Shown here piece by piece: positions 4,949-5,439 of a DNA stretch of 5,439 nt. The notes below the pieces were generated by a model, which made no database searches, was not told the DNA's origin, and saw only the letters and a program-made list of their open reading frames with translations. Position 1 is the stretch's first letter; every line of letters begins with the position of its first letter. A program made the translations under genes and the position numbers. Origin of the DNA: an uncultured Senegalimassilia sp. (GTDB lineage Bacteria > Actinomycetota > Coriobacteriia > Coriobacteriales > Eggerthellaceae); the NCBI GenBank assembly GCA_937925385.1, contig CALEWN010000369.1, forward strand, positions 1-5,439. The letters run 5' to 3'.

Positions 4949-5439
4949 CTACCCCCCCTGCCGAAGCATGGGTGCGTACTTCGCCCAAGCCTTCCCGAAT
5001 ACCTGGTAGTGCTCCGCGCAGTGAGCGTCGCTGGCAAGGAAGGTGTACAAGCCCTCATCGAACATGCGCTGAGCCGGCTTGCGCTCCTTCCCGAAACGGC
5101 CGCCCTTGATGAAATCGGCGGAAGCCTGCAGCTTGCAGCCCATTTTCACCAAGTTGCGCGCGATATCCATATCCTCCTGGATGGCCTGGTAACGCTCGGG
5201 GTGCGCGATGATCACATCGCAGCCGCGGCATTGCAGCTCGTAGATCTCGCGCTCGTAATCCTCGAAGTCCCGTTTGCCCGCATGCGTGGAGAGCTCCAGC
5301 AAGAATAGGTCGGATTCGCGGAAGCGAAGACAGTCGACCCACTCCATGCCCAGCTCCCGCAGCTTGCGGATGTTCACCTCGAAGCCCATGTGCAACGGGA
5401 TGGGAGAATGCGACCGCAGAAGCTCGAAAGCATCCCACA
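4949..5439 (-). CDS. CpsB/YwqE-type PHP tyrosine-protein phosphatase, C-terminal part
   Basis: Enzymes of this family are metal-dependent phosphatases that dephosphorylate the tyrosine kinase controlling capsule or exopolysaccharide assembly. The frame is open to the right edge, and 162 residues are visible of a family length of about 250, so the N-terminal metal site is outside the window. The visible part starts WDAFELLRSHSPIPLHMGFE and contains the diagnostic IIAHPERY, the KLQASADFIKGGRFG block (LQvtagS..G.fG in relatives) and FLASDAHCAEH, whose His and Asp residues are metal ligands. In-frame TTG and ATG codons near 5389-5395 are internal, because homology continues upstream of them. It ends 201 nt before the surface-protein start and has no clear terminator. 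The context suggests an envelope polysaccharide locus continuing beyond the right edge. Confidence 0.9.
   Translation of the reverse strand, partial: WDAFELLRSHSPIPLHMGFEVNIRKLRELGMEWVDCLRFRESDLFLLELSTHAGKRDFEDYEREIYELQCRGCDVIIAHPERYQAIQEDMDIARNLVKMGCKLQASADFIKGGRFGKERKPAQRMFDEGLYTFLASDAHCAEHYQVFGKAWAKYAPMLRQGG

Noticed and set aside
1..5439. CRISPR array, rRNA or tRNA genes, insertion sequence with transposase
   Set aside because: No regularly spaced direct repeats, no RNA gene signatures and no transposase motifs were found on either strand.

Overview
The window is GC-rich, and every gene I can support lies on the minus strand, so transcription runs from high to low coordinates. Codon use, an aldo/keto reductase with a C-terminal ferredoxin-like tail, and a sortase/LCP cell-wall locus fit a high-GC Gram-positive anaerobe. 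A gut Coriobacteriia (Eggerthellaceae-like) organism is my best guess. This rests on general protein character, not on a marker gene.

Reading in the direction of transcription: (1) 5439-4949, the C-terminal two thirds of a CpsB/YwqE-type PHP tyrosine phosphatase, cut by the window edge. (2) 4948-4748, an intergenic stretch holding a strong promoter (TTGACA, 18 nt, TAAAAT), two GTTCGAA boxes flanking it and a leader hairpin. (3) 4747-4175, a small secreted protein with a signal peptide and a C-terminal SPATG / hydrophobic / RKK cell-wall sorting signal. (4) 4174-4058, tandem hairpins, an intrinsic terminator, a TATACT -10-like box and a perfect 10-bp palindrome GAAACGTTTC. (5) 4057-3191, a class B sortase. 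(6) 3210-1966, a LytR-CpsA-Psr (LCP) glycopolymer transferase that overlaps the sortase by 20 nt. (7) 1965-1662, an intrinsic terminator and a long REP-like inverted repeat. (8) 1661-618, the aldo/keto reductase with two ferredoxin-like Cys clusters. (9) 617-84, no recognisable gene, with one perfect 13-bp GC stem. (10) 83-1, the first 27 codons of a gene running off the left edge.

The centre of interest is 5439-1966. It places a probable capsule/exopolysaccharide phosphatase, a putative sortase substrate, its likely sortase and an LCP enzyme side by side. Family knowledge says sortases covalently attach surface proteins and LCP enzymes attach phosphoprenol-linked glycopolymers to the wall or, in Actinomyces, to a sortase substrate. 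The inference is a compact module that displays, and perhaps glycosylates, one small surface protein. The strong promoter and internal terminator suggest the substrate is made in excess over the enzymes. The reductase is probably an unrelated metabolic gene.
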